Below, piece by piece: positions 61,363 through 64,000 of a DNA stretch of 64,000 nucleotides (position 1 is its first letter; each line of letters opens with the position of its first letter). The translations under genes and the position numbers were made by a program. The DNA comes from an uncultured Lachnospiraceae bacterium (GTDB lineage: Bacteria > Bacillota > Clostridia > Lachnospirales > Lachnospiraceae): contig CACZBW010000001.1 in the NCBI GenBank assembly GCA_902779575.1, positions 124,001 through 188,000 of the forward strand, read 5' to 3'. The notes beneath the pieces are model-generated. The model did no database searches. It was not told the DNA's origin and saw only the letters and a program-made list of their open reading frames with translations.

Positions 61363-62853
61363 TCAGACCCGCTCGCCTATATAATAGAAACCCTGACATT
61401 TTTTCAGGTACACGTCCGTAATCTTTCCGATCAGGCTCTCATCTCCCGGAAAATGAACAACAAGATTGTTCAGGATGCGCCCGGTGACAAGTCCCGGATC
61501 CTGCCGGTTGATCTGCTCGACCAGTACACTCTTCACCTGTCCCTCAAAACGAGCGGACTGCTGTCTGCCGATGGTCTGCACCTCGGCCAGCAGGCGGTCA
61601 AAGCGGTCATGCACCAGATCGTCGGGAACCTGGTCAGGCATGACTGCGGCAGGGGTTCCGCTGCGTTTCGAATAGATGAATGTAAAGGCGGAATCATAGC
61701 GGACCTGCCGCACCACATCCATTGTCTCCAGGAAATCCTCCTCCGTCTCTCCCGGGAAACCGACGATCAGATCGGTCGTCAGGGAGACATCCGGTATCCT
61801 GCTTCGGATCCGGTCAACCAGATCCAGGTAGGACTCCTTCGTATAGTGCCGGTTCATTTTTTTCAGCAGACGGCTGGAACCTGACTGCAGGGGCAGATGG
61901 AGGTGATGGCTGATCTTTTCGGAATCCCTCATCACTTCAATCAGGTCGTCCCCGAGATCCTTCGGATGGCTGGTCATAAAGCGGATGCGCCTGATGCCGT
62001 CTATCTTTTCCACCTCGCTCAGCAGCCGGGCAAAGGAGCAGTCCGTATCAAGTCCTTTTCCGTAGGAGTTCACATTCTGTCCCAGCAGCATGACTTCTAT
62101 GACGCCGTCCGCTGCCAGCTGCTCTATCTCGCGCAGGATATCCGCAGGTTTTCTGCTGATCTCCCTTCCTCTTACATAGGGAACGATGCAGTAGGTGCAG
62201 AAATTATTGCAGCCGAACATAATATTCACGCCGCTCTTGAAGGGATAGGTCCTCTCCGCAGGGAGATTCTCCACAATTCCTTCGGCTTTGTCCGCCAGCT
62301 GTATAATCTGCTCTCCTTTTTCCGCCATGAGGGCTGATACCAGAAGTTCCGCGAAACGGTGCAGATTGTGGGTTCCGAAGACAAGATTCACATAGCGGAA
62401 GCTCTCCCGGATCTTCTGAACAGCCTCCTTTTCCTGCATCATGCAGCCGCACAGGCCAATGATCATTCCGGGATTCTTCTTCCGGAAGGAAGTCAGGGAG
62501 CCGAGGCGTCCGTATACGCGGACATTGGCGTTCTCGCGGACCGTACAGGTATTGTAGAGAACAAAATCCGCGTCTTCGCTGTCAGTATCCGCATAACCCG
62601 CCAGGCGCAGAATACCGCGCAGTTTCTCGGAGTCGCGCTCGTTCATCTGGCAGCCGAAAGTAACCACGCAGACTGTCAGCTTCCTGCCCGCCGCAAGCTC
62701 CCTCTCCCGGACCAGCTCCTGCGCCTTGCGGATATACCAGGCCTGGCGTTCCGAACTGTCTTCTTCCGGCGGAAACGCCGCGGAGCCTGCCTCCCGGAGC
62801 ATCCGGGCAAATTCTTCGGACTGAAAGACCGAAGCAGTCTGATTCTGTGTCAT
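61363..62853 (-). CDS. miaB: tRNA-2-methylthio-N6-dimethylallyladenosine synthase
   Basis: A radical-SAM methylthiotransferase acting on i6A37 of tRNA. The 496-residue product has an N-terminal UPF0004 domain (VTFGCQMNERDSEKLRG), the SAM cluster FGCNNFCTYCIVPYVRG (C-x3-C-x2-C), TDLIVGFPGETEEDF and a C-terminal TRAM domain. The first 60 residues form an extension common in Clostridia. Confidence 0.96.
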   Translation of the reverse strand: MTQNQTASVFQSEEFARMLREAGSAAFPPEEDSSERQAWYIRKAQELVRERELAAGRKLTVCVVTFGCQMNERDSEKLRGILRLAGYADTDSEDADFVLYNTCTVRENANVRVYGRLGSLTSFRKKNPGMIIGLCGCMMQEKEAVQKIRESFRYVNLVFGTHNLHRFAELLVSALMAEKGEQIIQLADKAEGIVENLPAERTYPFKSGVNIMFGCNNFCTYCIVPYVRGREISRKPADILREIEQLAADGVIEVMLLGQNVNSYGKGLDTDCSFARLLSEVEKIDGIRRIRFMTSHPKDLGDDLIEVMRDSEKISHHLHLPLQSGSSRLLKKMNRHYTKESYLDLVDRIRSRIPDVSLTTDLIVGFPGETEEDFLETMDVVRQVRYDSAFTFIYSKRSGTPAAVMPDQVPDDLVHDRFDRLLAEVQTIGRQQSARFEGQVKSVLVEQINRQDPGLVTGRILNNLVVHFPGDESLIGKITDVYLKKCQGFYYIGERV

Positions 62854-62901
62854 ATATTCTGTATTTCCTTTTGTTTTACAGTCTGATCCGCGCGCCGGAA
62901 G

Positions 62902-63723
62902 TCAGGATCGCCTGGCCAGGAACAGCGTCCCGATCTCTTCTCCTTCGATCAGCCGGTGAATCACATGGAAGTCCGCACCGTTCGCGATCAGCATATCACA
63001 GCCGCTTTCCGTGGCGATCGAGGCCGCGTGAAGCTTTGTGGCCATGCCGCCCGTCCCGACGTCAGAGCCGGAGCCTTTTCCCATATTCATCATATGCGCA
63101 TCCAGCTGCTCTACCAGGGGGATAAAGACCGCTTCCGGATTCTTTCTCGGATCATCTGTGTAAAGGCCGTCGATATCCGAAAGGAGGATCAGAAGATCCG
63201 CCCGGACAAGGCGCGCCACGATGGCGCTCAGACTGTCATTGTCGCCGAACTGGATCTCATAGGTGGAGATGGTATCGTTCTCATTGACAACCGGAATGAC
63301 GTCCATGGACAAAAGTTCGTCGAAGGTATTGACCGTATTGTAGCTGCCCAGCTGGTCATCCGTCGTATCCTTTGTCAGAAGGATCTGGGCGGCAATATGA
63401 CCGTATTCCGCGAACAGCTTCTGGTAGGTCATCATGAGCTCCGCCTGGCCGATCGCCGCGCAGGCCTGTTTGGCTTCCAGGGTCTGCGGTTTCTCCCGCA
63501 TATGTACGGTGCGCCTTCCCACAGCGATCGCGCCGGAGCTGACAAGGATAATATCCTTTCCCTGGTTCTTCAGATCGCACAGCTCGCGCACGAGCACTTC
63601 CAGCTTCCTGAAGTTCAGGGCCCCGGTCTGCTGATGCGTGATGGAGCTGGATCCGACTTTTACCACGATCCGCTCCCTCAGGTGAAGGTTCTGCCGGATT
63701 GTTTTCAGTGTTTTTTCATTCAT
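62902..63723 (-). CDS. proB: glutamate 5-kinase, short form without PUA domain
   Basis: First step of proline synthesis. The 273-residue product has the amino-acid-kinase core: IVVKVGSSSIT, LVSSGAIAVGRR, VIPVVNENDTIST, FGDNDSLSAIVA and SDVGTGGMATKLHAA. The C-terminal PUA domain of E. coli ProB is missing, as in many Firmicutes. No proA follows in the window; the next gene downstream is miaB. Confidence 0.95.
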   Translation of the reverse strand: MNEKTLKTIRQNLHLRERIVVKVGSSSITHQQTGALNFRKLEVLVRELCDLKNQGKDIILVSSGAIAVGRRTVHMREKPQTLEAKQACAAIGQAELMMTYQKLFAEYGHIAAQILLTKDTTDDQLGSYNTVNTFDELLSMDVIPVVNENDTISTYEIQFGDNDSLSAIVARLVRADLLILLSDIDGLYTDDPRKNPEAVFIPLVEQLDAHMMNMGKGSGSDVGTGGMATKLHAASIATESGCDMLIANGADFHVIHRLIEGEEIGTLFLARRS

Positions 63724-63735
63724 AGCGTCTGCCCT

Positions 63736-64000
63736 TTATCTCAGAAGTCCCATCTTCTCAAACACTCTCACGATCAGAGCCCCTTTCGGAAGCTTCATGA
63801 TCTCGCTGCGGGTCATGCCGCGAAAGGCTACGAGACTGATGGCGTAGACGATCATGCCTGCCAGAATCGCCGCCACGGTGCTGACGCTGTTCCCGAGGAA
63901 CATATGCAGCAGCCTGTAAACCGCATAGGCCGCGAAAGCCATGATGATCGATGCGATCAGCGGCACCAGGAAGGTTTTGCGCCATTCCTGCCTGTAGGCG
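63736..64000 (-). CDS. MurJ/SpoVB-type polysaccharide flippase, C-terminal end (cut by window end)
   Basis: The frame is open to the last base of the window and gives about 88 residues. Two membrane helices are seen (LIASIIMAFAAYAVYRLL and VAAILAGMIVYAISLVA), then GMTRSEIMKLPKGALIVRVF and MGLL at the end. That ending is typical of the polysaccharide-biosynthesis C-terminal region of SpoVB/YtgP/MurJ-like flippases. Most of the gene is outside, so the family is likely and the exact member unknown. It ends 12 nt before proB. Confidence 0.75.
   Translation of the reverse strand, partial: AYRQEWRKTFLVPLIASIIMAFAAYAVYRLLHMFLGNSVSTVAAILAGMIVYAISLVAFRGMTRSEIMKLPKGALIVRVFEKMGLLR

Noticed and set aside
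1-64000. tRNA or rRNA genes
   Set aside because: No T-arm/anticodon pattern or rRNA-like stretch was found by eye; a dedicated search could still find a missed one.

Overview
The window reads as chromosome of a Gram-positive Clostridia bacterium, most likely a member of the Lachnospiraceae. The grounds are the SCIFF peptide with its radical-SAM maturase directly upstream of a fused SecDF, the order argC-argJ-argB-argD, the divergent lexA/yneA pair, the mreB-mreC-mreD-pbp2-minC-rodA-mgsA cluster, the sepF-ylmH division block, AGGAGG-type ribosome binding sites and a moderately high GC content. I saw no rRNA, tRNA, CRISPR array, prophage or complete insertion sequence.

Layout. 1-4.0 kb: arginine biosynthesis (end of argC, argJ, argB, argD, +). 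4.2-6.7 kb: aroA and tyrA (-), facing the arg genes across a terminator. 6.7-7.5 kb: a gene-free stretch with two repeat arrays in opposite orientation around a 105-nt hairpin. 7.5-19.0 kb (+): an EF-G paralogue, SCIFF and its maturase, SecDF, a RecJ-type exonuclease, YhbY, NadD, YqeK, RsfS and an SseB-like protein. 19.1-24.2 kb: a TetR regulator with an acetyltransferase, the LexA/YneA SOS hub with four LexA boxes, and a large secreted DUF1002 protein. 24.4-31.6 kb (+): a sugar or polyol island with a ROK regulator, a xylulokinase-type kinase, a fused remnant of a deleted sugar ABC transporter, a TIM-barrel isomerase, a Gfo/Idh dehydrogenase, an alpha/beta hydrolase and an SDR. 31.9 kb: a tyrosine recombinase. 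From 33.1 kb to the end everything is on the minus strand: dtd, rluD-like, lspA, aroB, ylmH, sepF, yggS, an HlyD-like adaptor and a P-loop protein; then dacA, mgsA, rodA, minC, pbp2, mreD, mreC, mreB and radC; then two FAD proteins, a methionine-gamma-lyase-like protein, miaA, mutL, mutS, miaB, proB and the end of a MurJ/SpoVB-type flippase.

How the genes work together. The minus-strand half combines cell elongation and division (MreBCD, PBP2, RodA, MinC, SepF, DacA), aromatic synthesis and mismatch repair/tRNA modification. LexA probably shuts off both itself and the division inhibitor YneA. A 41-bp palindrome over the -10 of the xylB promoter is the likely target of the ROK regulator encoded just upstream.

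Most unusual points: the composite repeat/hairpin region at 6.88-7.32 kb; the in-frame scar that joins the start of an ABC ATPase to the end of a sugar-binding protein at 27.4-27.8 kb; a minC without the minD and minE usually found between it and rodA; and strong intercistronic hairpins without a U-tract at scfA/scfB, mreC/mreD and the P-loop/HlyD junction. I found no convincing wholly new multi-gene system. The repeat region is the best candidate for something undescribed. All function calls rest on reading motifs; no database search was run.
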